Source: Trissonchulus latispiculum (Eukaryota; Nematoda; Enoplea; Enoplida; Ironidae). From it: a stretch of 64,000 nucleotides of DNA. Below are positions 32,988 through 42,967 of the stretch, one piece after another. The DNA lies in contig JASAND010020532.1 of the NCBI GenBank assembly GCA_030248195.1, positions 1 through 64,000 of the forward strand, in the 5' to 3' direction. The notes below the pieces were generated by a model. That model saw only the letters and a program-made list of their open reading frames with translations. It searched no databases and was not told the origin of the DNA. The position numbers and the translations under genes are program-made. Position 1 is the first letter of the stretch, and each line of letters opens with the position of its first letter.

Positions 32988-34846
32988 TAACTGTAGATGA
33001 AGCTAACAGAGCCAACTACCTCGGAAATTCAGCCAAACTCTTCCGCATTGTCAAATCAATCCGGGGAAAAGGACCAGTGTTAAGCGAGTCCATTGCTGAT
33101 GTTAATGGACGAATCATCACTAACTGGAAAGATAGGCTGGACAGATGGAAGGAACATTTCACCGGTGTCTTGAATTGCCCGCCGCCTGCCCTTCCTCTAA
33201 CTGACGTGGACCTGGAGTTTGCAGGTTTTCTTGACATCAACGACTTGCCGCCATCCGTCGAAGAAGTTCTTGCCGCTATTAAAGCACTGAAATCGAATAA
33301 AGCTGCTGGCGTTGATTGCATTCCTTCTGAACTCTGGAAAGCTGGAGGTCATAGACTTGCTGGGGCAGTCACATCCTTACTTCAAAAGATTTGGACCACT
33401 GGCATAATTCCTGAGGATTGGAACACTGCCGTGATTGTCCCTATCTTTAAAAAGGGAGACAAAAGAAACTGTGGTAATTACCGAGGGATATCTTTGCTGC
33501 CGACAGCTCTAAAAATACTGGAGCACATCTTATTGAAGAGGATGTGCTGCCACTACAATCAGGTCTTTCGCCCTAATCAGGCTGGTTTCCGTCCAGGCAG
33601 AGGTTGCTCTGACCAGATCTTTTCTATACGGCAGGTCCTGGAAAGTCGCTACGAGTTCCGACAACCAACCTGCATGGCTTTTATAGATTTCAAGTCTGCT
33701 TTTGACTCTGTTGACCGAAATTGCCTCTGGAACATCTTACGCTTTGATGGAGTGCCGGAGAGAATTGTGAACGTGCTTGAAATGCTATACTCAGCTACAG
33801 CCTGTCAAGTCCGTGCCTATGGGGAAGACTCGGAATCCTTCAATATAGCAACTGGCGTAAGACAAGGCAGTCTCCTGTCTCCACTTCTTTTCAACTGTGC
33901 TATTGACTGGGTCCTCAGAACTGCACTGAGGAATGTGGGAGGCGTAACTTACGATGCTGAACACGGCCCGCTCCAAGACCTAGACTACGCGGATGATATC
34001 GTGCTCCTGGCAGAAACACCACATCAGCTTCAAGCTATGGTGGATAACGTGTGTGAGGTAGCAGCAAGAGTGGGATTGTCTGTAAATGCGCGTAAGACAA
34101 AAGCAATGTTCAGTGCTATCAATCCTACTCCTATCACAGCAGCCGGAGACCCCTTGGAAAATGTGGAGCAGTTTGTCTACCTGGGAAGCGAAGTTTCAAG
34201 CACCGGAAATCCATCGTCAGAAGTACGTCTTCGCATTGCGAAGGCCTCTGCTGCGTTTCAGAAACTCACGAAGCTCTGGAAATGTCGTGAAGTCACGTTA
34301 ACTGTGAAACTCCGAGTTTATCGAGCAATAGTAAGATCTATCCTCCTTTATGGTGCAGAGTCCTGGCCACAACTGGAAGCTGACCTCCGTAAGCTGGAAG
34401 CTTTTGAAATGCGATGCTTTCGCCGTATCCTACGAGTCTCGTATCTGGACAGAGTCGCGAACAGGGAGATACGTGAAAGAATTGGAGAAAATGGGTCTTT
34501 GGCCTCGATAATCCAACGCAAGCGGCTCACTTGGTTCGGCCACGTGTTACGTCTACCTGAAGGAACAATTGCTAAATCCTTGGCAATGGCGGATCCACCT
34601 GTTGTTTGGCGCCGACCACGGAGCGGAGTCAGAAAAACGTGGTTGAGGACTGTACAGAAGGATGTCCTACCTCTCCGAGTGCCATACGGAAGATTCTGGC
34701 CAACGCAGTGGCGACAAATATGTGCAGATCTGGCTGCCAACAGACACCAGTGGCAGCAGATTGTTAACAACCTAGTCGATCATGGATGATCATGGTGATA
34801 CCGGCGAAGCATTGGAATCAGTGATGCCGTGTAAAGTAAAAGTAAG
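32988..34846 (+). mobile_element. 5'-truncated LINE retrotransposon insertion
   Basis: Flanked by a 16-bp duplication, taactgtagccttgat (32972-32987) and taactgtagccttaat (34847-34862), one mismatch. The insertion begins inside the reverse transcriptase ORF and ends in a short GTAAA-type repeat tail, not a long poly(A), as in RTE-like elements. No endonuclease domain remains. Confidence 0.85.
33077..34789 (+). CDS. LINE reverse transcriptase ORF (5'-truncated)
   Basis: A 570-aa ORF with non-LTR reverse transcriptase blocks: NYRGISLLPTALKILE (near residue 135), RPNQAGFRPGRGCSDQ, AFIDFKSAFDSVDR, TGVRQGSLLSPLLFN, and the catalytic LDYADDIVLL. The thumb and C-terminal region (YLGSEVSSTGN, LLYGAESW, WFGHVLRLPEG) is of the RTE-like type. 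The frame is open upstream of 33077 into the target-site region, so the listed start is not the original one. The missing N-terminal endonuclease and the flanking duplication show a dead-on-arrival insertion with an intact frame, hence young. Such ORFs are often mis-annotated as host genes. Confidence 0.9.
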   Translation: MLSESIADVNGRIITNWKDRLDRWKEHFTGVLNCPPPALPLTDVDLEFAGFLDINDLPPSVEEVLAAIKALKSNKAAGVDCIPSELWKAGGHRLAGAVTSLLQKIWTTGIIPEDWNTAVIVPIFKKGDKRNCGNYRGISLLPTALKILEHILLKRMCCHYNQVFRPNQAGFRPGRGCSDQIFSIRQVLESRYEFRQPTCMAFIDFKSAFDSVDRNCLWNILRFDGVPERIVNVLEMLYSATACQVRAYGEDSESFNIATGVRQGSLLSPLLFNCAIDWVLRTALRNVGGVTYDAEHGPLQDLDYADDIVLLAETPHQLQAMVDNVCEVAARVGLSVNARKTKAMFSAINPTPITAAGDPLENVEQFVYLGSEVSSTGNPSSEVRLRIAKASAAFQKLTKLWKCREVTLTVKLRVYRAIVRSILLYGAESWPQLEADLRKLEAFEMRCFRRILRVSYLDRVANREIRERIGENGSLASIIQRKRLTWFGHVLRLPEGTIAKSLAMADPPVVWRRPRSGVRKTWLRTVQKDVLPLRVPYGRFWPTQWRQICADLAANRHQWQQIVNNLVDHG

Positions 34847-34862
34847 TAACTGTAGCCTTAAT

Positions 34863-35271
34863 ATTTCAGACGAAATATTACTTTCAGACGGTTTTGCGAA
34901 GCGAAATCTTGAGAAGCTATATTTATATTTCGTTCTTTTTGTTTAAAAACGTTGACTTTCAAAAGTTAAGTTCAACCATTTTCACTTTTTATGTTCAGAA
35001 TATTTAATATAATTAATAGAATTAGAAGTTCAGAATTTTATGTGCATAGAAATAAGAATTGCAAGAGCAAAGATTCTATCTTTTTTAGTCTTGCAGATTA
35101 GATTCAGTTCTTTGCCAATACGGTACAAAAACTAACCGTACAATATATACGGGACGTACCGTTTAATACGGTACAGAAAAAGTTGTACCGTAGTATACGG
35201 TACGTACCGTTTAATACGGTACGAAAATTTGCCGTACCGTATTATACGGTACAAAATCTCATACGGTACGT

Positions 35272-35314
<43 letters not shown>

Positions 35315-35440
35315 GGCTCCTTCCTTCTAACAATTTTTGTTATTTATTATTACGTATATATTATAGGAGCTGGAGTCTGGATACAGTGTATATATATAAT
35401 TTGTATCGAATGCGAATGTATATGTGTTTGTGAATTGAGC
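34863..35440 (+). other. Presumed promoter/5' region of the WDR45B-like gene
   Basis: No ORF other than exon 1. It contains a cluster of palindromic cggtacgtaccg units and an (AT)n run described separately. Promoter location is inferred from exon 1 only. Confidence 0.35.
35105..35312. repeat. Palindromic GGTAC/CGTACC units and (AT)n microsatellite
   Basis: Several copies of a gtaccgt-x-tacggtac palindromic motif lie at 35115-35270, followed by about 40 bp of alternating AT (35273-35312). Confidence 0.85.
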
Positions 35441-35525
35441 ATGGCTCGTATTGTTAGAGAAAGTTTCAATGGCAATGGCGGGGTAGATAATGGATTATTG
35501 TATATGGGTTTTAATCAAGACCAAG
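35441..35525 (+). CDS. WDR45B: WDR45B/WIPI3-like gene, first coding exon
   Basis: The ATG at 35441 opens 28 codons containing NGLLYMGFNQDQ, then CAA-G followed by the donor gtatgt. This resembles the start of the WIPI3/WDR45B beta-propeller (PROPPIN) protein, a PtdIns3P-binding autophagy factor. The exon ends in phase 1, and the exon at 56189 starts with the two bases that complete a glycine codon. The intron is therefore about 20.7 kb and holds the whole Polinton-like element plus other repeats. Family recognition is from memory of conserved residues; no search was run. Confidence 0.75.
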
Positions 35526-35700
35526 GTATGTCAATTGCATTGTATAAGTGGGCGGGTGCGCATTAGTATACATATACACACGTGTGCTTGTTTTATGCAT
35601 ACTGTGCCTTTTGTAAAGAAAACGCATTTTAAAAAAGAGCCTAATCTTTAATTAAACGTCTTAACCTTATCCACCCAACAAAGTTAAGAGCAGTATTATA

Positions 35701-36801
35701 GCCATGGGGTGAAAAAAACCCACCCCCTTTTTGGGGGGAAAAAACCCACCCGCCTCCTGGGTCATGGGTTGGAGATATGAGCTCCAAAACATACCAGCAG
35801 GAAGCGCGACTCTTTCTAACCTATGTATGCAAAGATCAAGTCATTTGGTTCACTCTTGCTTATTTTATGACATTTTGAAAATGACAACTACTTTTTGGTT
35901 CAACCATCCAAAAATTTACCAAAAGTTTGGACCGATGTAACTTTTGACTGGGTTGGGCTAGAAAAGTTTTGCAAATATCTGCAATGATGGCAACTCTTCC
36001 TCTTTGCACACAGCCAAAATTAGACCGATCCGCTGTACCGTTAGTCGTCTGGCACATTGCCAAAAGTGGCGGGGAAAAACCCACTTTGGGGGGGAAAAAC
36101 CCACCCGAATTTTTTTGAAAAATTTTTTAACAACTCAACACGGAAACAATTAGAGACCATAGCAAGGTACTATCGAGCACGCTGCGTCATCCTATGCGGT
36201 CAGATTCGGACAATTTTGCTTACCTGGCTAGCTAGGGGCTAAAAACCTTAAAAGTGCCATTTCGCAGCTGGAGGACCCAATACAGGTACAATTGTGGATT
36301 TTAACAGCCAATTCTACGTAAAAAACCATTCTCTACACGATAGAATAATAAGTTTTATCAAATTACATCATTTTTAGCATTTTTCAAAAATTGCCCTATG
36401 TTTATGTGTTAAACTTCATGAAACCTGGCCAGTTGATGCAGCATTTTCAACGGCACATGAGATCTCAAAAAAAGCTACTTAGATGGGGTTTTTTGATTCA
36501 TACTAACTAAAAAAGGGTTGAATTTTACACTGGAAGTGTCAGAATTGCGATAGAACAATTTTTAAGACCTGTGAGGGGTGGGTTTATTTTCCCCCCATTT
36601 GGGTTTTTCCCCCCCATTGGGTTTTTCCCCCGCTACTTTTTGCATTATACCGCTCTAACGGTACAACCTACAGAAGTGCAAATAGGCTTAAAAGAAAGTT
36701 CTAAGTACGCCAAGTACGATAGTATATAAAGTTCTCAGATAACCCTTATAATAAAAAAGTTCCAGCCAAAATCCGAAAATGTGGGTTTTTCCCCCCATGG
36801 C
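35701..36801. mobile_element. Non-autonomous DNA transposon, TA-flanked
   Basis: Ends are GCCATGGGG-x-GAAAAA-ACCCAC and the inverted form at 36781-36801, flanked by TA on both sides (35699-35700 and 36802-36803), as in Tc1/mariner-type insertions. No ORF of interest. Sub-terminal repeats of the G-rich aaaaacccac type recur inside; a related fragment lies at 63160-63230. Confidence 0.65.
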
Positions 36802-37259
36802 TATAAATCTATAATAATCTTCTAAATAACAATCTGAATAAATAATAATAACAATAATCCCGATAAATAACTTCTAATAATAACATATGTATAGTTCTAT
36901 AGATAATCAAAATTGTTTTGCTGTGCGATTCATTATGTTTTCTAAGATATCGTCCTGAACAAATCTGTATTATATACGTACCAATCAGTGGCGCACCCAG
37001 AGTTTTCTGACAGGGGAGGGGCGGCACCAAAGTTGAATTAATTTGTTTTTACACATGTTTTATATACTTTGATAACTGCAATAGAAGAAGGTTTCATTGA
37101 TTGAGGTAGCATTCTTAGAAACGTGAAAGCAGGGGGTATGGGGGGCGCAGCCCCCTCCCCCAAATGTTGAGAATTTTTTGCACTCTAGTCATGAAAGCAG
37201 TTTTTTCTGACCAGTTTGCTGTTTCAAAAGATTATATATAGTTGTCTTCTGGATGGCTC
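36802..37259. other. Intronic sequence with a transposon-end-like piece
   Basis: AT-rich. At about 36988 a gtggcgcacccag motif followed by a G-rich block and ggggggcgcagccccc near 37139 resembles an end of a non-autonomous transposon. No gene. Confidence 0.4.
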
Positions 37260-37655
37260 CCAGGGGCCCGTTGCATAAAAGTGATTAGTTGATTAGTGAT
37301 TTGCGATTAGTTGATTAGTGTAGCAGTTTTTCGTTCGAGTATAGTGAAAGCTACGAGTGGGCTACGACAATAATTTATATATATCGAAACGCTTTGAACG
37401 TTATAATGAAATCAAAAGTCTAAATTAAGTTACAACTTATAAATTGGAATGATGCCAGCTGAAAAAGTAAAGAAATTTATATTAAATTCAAAATTTTCCT
37501 TTGACTGAATGAGTCAGTGAGGATAAATTAAATACTTCATGGTTTTTGGATCAACAGCTACGATGTGGTACCAAAAACGGCGGATTGCAGCAAAAGTTTT
37601 TCTCGAAAAGCTGCTACACTAATCAACTAATCACTTTTATGAAACGGGCCCTTGG
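37260..37655. mobile_element. 396-bp MITE with about 50-bp terminal inverted repeats
   Basis: Left end CCAGGGGCCCGTTGCATAAA continues into gtgattagttgattagtg; the right end is its inverted copy with a few changes. A and T-rich core, no ORF. No convincing target duplication was seen. Confidence 0.75.
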
Positions 37656-39285
37656 TTTCACCAGATAAGGTATATAACTCAATTTGATAAAACTCAAACT
37701 AAGCAACGCAACGTAGCAAGCAATGCAACCTTTGATTCAGAAATATTTTTGAATAAAATTTTTGGAAATATTGTCAAAAATCATTGCTTTGTCTGAAATG
37801 TGAGCAGATATCTAGATATTGTTCTGAAATCTGATATTATCCGGATATAAAAATTATCCGGATATCTAGTGCCTATCACTAATGCACAATAAAATGCAGA
37901 AAAACAATGGTATGCAAACATTGCCGGCTGGTGTCTATTATATATATATACTCATGTTTAAGCAGAAAACAATATATATATATATATATATAATAACTAG
38001 CGAAGTAGCGAAAGGGTTGCCGCTGCTTTTTCCGTTTATATATAGCAATATCTCCCAAAAGAAGCATTTGGATGATCCAAAGTATATATACGAATTCGTG
38101 CTCTCCATATCGAGAGCTTCCATTTGAGTACCATATTCACCACGTTATTTTGAAAGGTGTCAAAAATTGGTTTTCTGGTTGATTTTGGCCATTTTTGCTC
38201 ACTTTAAAGCTCCGTAACTCAAATTTCGTACGTTTTGACGACTTGGCCCTATTACAACTTATTATCTACTCATCAAGAGCTTTCGAATGAGCCCCATATT
38301 GGGTGGTTTCCGATACTTTCAATTTTGACCATATGCAGCATCACCGTATCGAGTACTTTCGCACACCGTAACGGGGGGAGCCCCCCCCCCCGCGCTTCCG
38401 TCAACACTTCACTCCACCCCCACCCCCCCCCCCCCGAAAATTTCAGCCCAATCGGTCAACCCTAGCAAAAGTTAGAGGGGGGGACAGAGGTGGTCACGAG
38501 ATGATGAGCAATAATTATACGTAATAATAAAGGGACACACCAGATAAAAGGGTTGCGTTTTTGTGAAAAAGCGGCAACCCAATAAATATAATAATAAAAA
38601 AAAAACAAACAAAAATGAAATCCAAGCCACCCCCCCCCATATGCCCCACCCCCAACACACAAAAACACGTACATCGCGGCAGGAACAACACATTTTTTTG
38701 TCGTTTTTTTCTCCCCATCTTATTCTAATTTTTTTGCCCTTCCAATCCGAATCGGGGGGGCGCCCCACCCCCCCGCGCACGCACTACAGACCCATATGTA
38801 TTTGTGTACACAACAGCAAATCTATAGAAATTCTACTGTGACCATTTCGATGGATTATTTTAGAACAGAGAAAATACTTCTTAACTAACTACACACTCAC
38901 TATATGAATATCTCCTCACACACTACGTCTAGTCATATTTGTTTTCGGCTTTTTTCTTGCTTTTTTTGGAACTATTATTGCAAACATCACAACACGCAGC
39001 GTCGGGCTCACCGCCGCAGCAGCCGGGAGCGGACTTGAGGACAATATGCAAATCTACTCAAACATATCTATTAATACACTTTAACCGGTCACAATTCTTT
39101 CACAATTTTCCAACAATTTATAAATCTTCTATTTTCACATTATAACATTATCTACACCTAAAATCACACACTAAAAAATCACTCACACTAAACCCAGCAT
39201 ACACAGCTTATACCAATCATATATTCGGATTCGGCACATTCTGTTTAATCCAGGGAGGGCTGGGGGCGGTCACACCCACACTATT
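37656..39285. other. Intronic non-coding sequence
   Basis: Contains small palindromes (near 37800-37880), an AT microsatellite (37975-37992), C-rich runs at 38380-38440 and 38630-38660, and a possible Cys-rich minus-strand exon at 38929-39053 (see findings). Nothing else gene-like. Confidence 0.4.
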
Positions 39286-39299
39286 AGTAGTGGGTGAGG

Positions 39300-39640
39300 A
39301 GGAGGGAGAAGGAGGGGGGGGGCCAGAGGCCCAGAGGCCCGGAGACCGGGCGACCGGGGGGCAGGAGGGGGACAGACGGAAGCCGGGGGGGTTGGGGGGG
39401 GTGGCGGGGGGGGGTGGTGGTGTAAAGAGGCCGGGAGGCCGGAGGGGGAGGCTCTGGGGGAGGTGGTGGTGTAAAGAGGCCGGGAGGCCGGGCGGCCCGG
39501 TGGCCGGGTGGCTCTGGGGGAGGTGGTGGTGTAAAGAGGCTGGGAGGCTGGGAGGCTCTGGGGGAGGTGGTGGTGTAAAGAGGCCGGGAGGCCGGGAGGC
39601 TCTGGCGGAGGTGGTATAAAGAGGCCCGGAGGCTCAGCTG
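39300..39640. repeat. GC-rich minisatellite at the left end
   Basis: Degenerate units of ggtggtgtaaagaggccgggaggc type. Its inverted relative is at 55440-55790. The Pro-rich ORFs across it are artefacts. Confidence 0.9.
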
Positions 39641-40226
39641 TAGCTTCTGGTCGACCGGAACCATGACAGACCCATGCTTAAAATTAAAATTTCTCTATTT
39701 TCGACGGGAAAAGCTTTATCTAGGGGTTTTCGACCATGTAGAATTCAAATATGAGCTTAGTTTTCCTCTGCAGCCTAAGCTCCGTGCTGTAAGTGCCCAT
39801 GACCGGAACCATGGCTGACCCAAGCTTAAATTTGAAAATTCTCTATTTTTAACGGGAAAAATTTGTGTATAGGGTTTTCGGGCATGTAGAATTCAAATAT
39901 GAGCTTAGTTTTCTCTCTGCAACCTAAGCTCCACGCTGTAAGTGGCCCATGACCGGAACCACGGCTGACCCAAGCTTAAATTTGAAAATTCGCTATTTTT
40001 AACGTGAAAAGCTTATCTATAGGGTTTTCGACCATGTAGAATTCAAATATGAGCTTAGTTTTCCTCTGCAGCCTAAGCTCCGTGCTGTATGTGGCCGGAA
40101 CCATGATTGTTGTAGAGATAATGTTAAGCCAGGCGAACTGGCGGAAAATCTTTATTTCAAGCAATATACAGCAGGGTTTACAAGTGACTACATATTATAC
40201 CAGGTATAAATACAATTACGATAAGT

Positions 40227-40730
40227 TCAATGATTGCAGCCATGATGATTCCATGGTGTAATAAGCCATTCGGGAACAGTCCATCGCTTGCAGGGATGAT
40301 TTCCCAACCATTCCGTGAATTCCACAGTTCGAGCATCACAGTCCATGGGTCCCATAACAAATACAACGTCCAACCGTGCGGCATCCATAGACTGAAACGT
40401 TTTATGACTTTGTTGCTGAAGCATCTTTAGGCGGGAATAAATCTTCCAAGTAACACCTCTCTGCAATGGCTGATCAGGTTCCGGCAAAATCATCATAAGG
40501 TCGTTCTGTCCTGATGTTCTCAATGCTTCTCTAAGTAGAATTGAGGCATTGGCTCCGTAGCGATTAAGAGTCGTTAACAGTTCGTAATTTCTGTCGTGTT
40601 CAGGCGTGCAAAGCCTGAGCTTATCTGCAACGTTTGTGGTAAATAGTCCCACTTCCACCAGGTAATCCAATATCGGTTCCGCTTTCATGTCATTACAAAA
40701 TAGCACCAAGTTATCGTAAACAAGATCCAT
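40227..40730 (-). CDS. CARD-domain protein (left copy)
   Basis: A 167-residue protein; start chosen at the ATG giving MDLVYDNLVL because 12 upstream in-frame residues overlap a tandemly duplicated leader. Residues about 1-82 fit a caspase-recruitment (death-fold) domain: six predicted helices, with a C-terminal signature RYGANASILLREALRTSGQ followed by DLMMIL. CARDs pair with CARDs of caspases, adaptors and NLR-type sensors in the cytosol. The last 80 residues are unrecognised and carry conserved Trp and Cys residues (EWLGNHPCKRW). A poly(A) signal lies at 40151-40156 on the minus strand. The right copy is also intact but differs in the C-terminal half. Likely role: modulation of host apoptosis or inflammasome-like signalling; this is inferred. 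Confidence 0.7.
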   Translation of the reverse strand: MDLVYDNLVLFCNDMKAEPILDYLVEVGLFTTNVADKLRLCTPEHDRNYELLTTLNRYGANASILLREALRTSGQNDLMMILPEPDQPLQRGVTWKIYSRLKMLQQQSHKTFQSMDAARLDVVFVMGPMDCDARTVEFTEWLGNHPCKRWTVPEWLITPWNHHGCNH

Positions 40731-40766
40731 AATAGCTACAATAAAATGACAAGTGTATAATAGCAT

Positions 40767-41028
40767 CTAGTAAGCAACGTTAACAAGATCCATAATAGCT
40801 ACAATAAAATAGCAAATGTATAATAGCATCTAGTAGAAGAAAAAGCAACACACTACCACATTTGAAATAACGAACAACACACTGCAAAAACTAACATTGA
40901 GGCACCCTGCTGTGATTGCACCTGTCCATATTAAAAATTTAACGCTTGGGTTCCCTGCTGTGTTTGCACCTGCCTCAAAATTTCAAACGGTTTTAAAACG
41001 ATCATTTGGCTCTAGCAGTGACAATACA
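40767..41028. promoter_or_regulatory. Divergent promoter region, left TIR
   Basis: The CARD gene (minus) and the zinc-finger gene (plus) start on either side of this segment. It holds two copies of a ccctgctgtg-x-ttgcacctg motif (near 40908 and 40950). The same block is inverted in the right repeat (52267-52500), so both copies should have the same control. Confidence 0.45.
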
Positions 41029-42487
41029 ATGGAAGGAGAAACCAATGTTCAGGTAATAGTTTTACAGAGGTTTTGAGGTTTTGAGCTTAGAGGTTGAGGT
41101 AAGAGGTTGTGAGATAAGTGGTTTAGAGATAAGAGGATTTGAGGTTTAGAGATAAGCGGATTAGTGGTTTAGAGATAAGAGGATTAGTGGTTTAAGAGGA
41201 TTAGAGGTTTAGAGATAAGCGGACTTGAGGTTTAGAGATAAGCGGATTTGAGGCTTAGAGATAAGCGGATTAGTGGTTTAGAGATAAAAGGATTAGTGGT
41301 TTAAGAGGATTAGAGGTTTTGAGATAAGCGGATTTGAGGTAAGAGTTTTAGATGTTGCCTCTCTTTACTCGCTCTGAGGTACTCCGACATTCTCCGGCAC
41401 CGTTTTATTTTAGAGCAACTGCAACATATGTGGAATGACATTCGGCCGGAAAGATGCATTGGTGCGGCACATGGACACCAAGCATTTCAAAAAGGTAATT
41501 CGATGTGGCTGCAATACAGATAGTACCACATTTTGATTGAGTGCAGGTATGTCTTGCCTTTAGTCGGGTTCTTATTTCATGTGTCGACTTCTTTTGTTTC
41601 AGGTCAGGATTCAGTGCGGACATTGCCCCCAGACGTTTCTGCGAACAGATACCTACCAGCGCCACTTTAGAGAGCAACACGAGCAATTGAGGAAGTTCGT
41701 CTGTGAAGAATGTAATCGTGCTTTTACAAGAAAGGAAGAACTGGCAGCACATCATAAACGGATTCATGTCGATGGTGGCAAGGCTCGTGAGGGAGAATCT
41801 AAGCATTGCTTCGACTGCTCCCGGACATTCTCACGGTCAGATACGTATCTGCGCCATCTCAGAGAACAGCATGGGCAATCATTGCCGGTTGCCTGTATAA
41901 AATGTGGTCGCGTGTTTGCCAGGCAGGATCTCCTAATGGCACACAACAAACGAATTCATTCACATGAAACAAGGAAGCTGGGACCAGAACCAACAACAAC
42001 ACCAGCAACAAAAACGATAAAGACCACCGAGGAGAATGATTCGCCGACAGTGTTTGGAGATGCCGCAATGAATATGATTTATCAAACAAACTGGCATTTC
42101 ATCAAAACTCAACACCGAGAGACAAAATTACAATGCCGATACAACTACCAGCTCAATCACATGGATATGGATGAGATTAAGAGCTATTGTGAAGAAACTT
42201 TTAGCAGACAGAGGGCCACTGGCAAGTGGAGTATCTGCTTTGGCTATGTTTTGCGGAACGTTGTTACTGATGAATTGACGTATTTCTACGCCAGCGGAAA
42301 TACAAATGTGCTGAAATACCCGATGACAGTTGGAAACCGAGCAGACTTTGATAAGCTTCTGAATCAACTAGATGTGGTGGATGTACTAGAATGGGCTCGT
42401 CTGCAACGACCTGGATCAAGATATTCAGTGGAAAGAATCTCAAATGTGACAATTATTGTTGACAAACTCAATGTTCCCATTTTGTAA
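41029..42487 (+). CDS. Spliced five-finger C2H2 protein with C-terminal domain (left copy)
   Basis: Three exons by GT-AG rules, all phase 0: 41029-41052 (MEGETNVQ), 41414-41494 and 41603-42487. Exon 2 encodes one C2H2 finger (CNICGMTFGRKDALVRHMDT...) and exon 3 four more (CGHC, CEEC, CFDC and CIKC types). After a Lys/Thr-rich linker comes a domain of about 140 residues (from about YQTNWHFIKTQHRE to VDKLNVPIL) that I cannot name. This C-terminal domain is absent from the right copy. Intron 1 is mostly minisatellite. A poly(A) signal lies at 42545-42550. Probably a DNA-binding regulator of the element or of host genes. Confidence 0.75.
41070..41350. repeat. Intronic minisatellite
   Basis: Degenerate units of gaggtttagagataagcgg type fill most of intron 1 of the zinc-finger gene. 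The inverted copy in the right repeat is at about 51960-52230. Confidence 0.85.
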
Positions 42488-42616
42488 AGATATGTGTTAT
42501 ATGTAAACAAGTTATTCTGTATGTATAAATGCCTTTTTACCTGAAATAAAGCCATCCGCCACGCTGTGGCTTCAGGCGGAACCTCCGGAGAGGTTTTGTC
42601 ATTCCATCAATCAGTC

Positions 42617-42922
42617 TTAGTCCGACTCGACTCCGTCCGCAGTATCTCCTGACAGAGGCACGTAGAACAAGTAGAGCTCAATGGCTGTCTTCTTATGAAG
42701 AATGTGGGCCACAGTCTGTTTCGGGAAGCGTTCCACATCCGTAAGTGCAATGGGGACCAAAGTTCCAGTACCATTGTTGACAATCATAGAGACTTTACGT
42801 TTGCCTCTCAAGAGATTGCTAATCCGAGTGATCCAAGTCTCACTGTCCATGGGCACACGGTCGTCAATTTGTATCCATTTCAAGCCAAAGTTTGGCTCGT
42901 TATGTTCGTATGGTTCAATCAT
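42617..42922 (-). CDS. Small unknown protein of the Polinton-like element
   Basis: A 101-residue protein starting MIEPYEHNEPNFGLKW. No family recognised. It has alternating hydrophobic/charged strands (KVSMIVNNGTGTLVPIAL) and an acidic C-terminus. A TTAATAAAAGG motif lies 54 nt upstream of its ATG, inside the end of the upstream Bcl-2-like gene on the same strand, with which it would be co-oriented. A weak resemblance in layout to the 95-residue protein at 50851 was noted. Confidence 0.5.
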   Translation of the reverse strand: MIEPYEHNEPNFGLKWIQIDDRVPMDSETWITRISNLLRGKRKVSMIVNNGTGTLVPIALTDVERFPKQTVAHILHKKTAIELYLFYVPLSGDTADGVESD

Positions 42923-42967
42923 GTTTGTTGTGGGTTGGTTGAGTGGTTGTTGATGCTTAGATGTTGT

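Larger units (their letters stand above)
39286..42600. repeat. Left terminal inverted repeat of the Polinton-like element
   Basis: Matches, inverted, 51150-55804 once the insertion at 53566-55322 is removed. From outside in: G-rich minisatellite, three tandem approximately 150-bp units (each with ggaaccatg-x-ctgaccca), CARD gene, divergent promoter, zinc-finger gene and a conserved hairpin (gccatccgccacgctgtgg) near 42550. About 450 bp encoding the zinc-finger protein C-terminal domain are present only here. Confidence 0.85.

Noticed and set aside
33077..34789. Reading the reverse transcriptase ORF as a host gene
   Set aside because: YADD-type RT blocks, 5' truncation and a 16-bp target duplication show a LINE insertion.
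39284..39664. Pro-rich and Gly-rich ORFs over the GC minisatellite
   Set aside because: Homopolymer-like translation of a tandem repeat on both strands.
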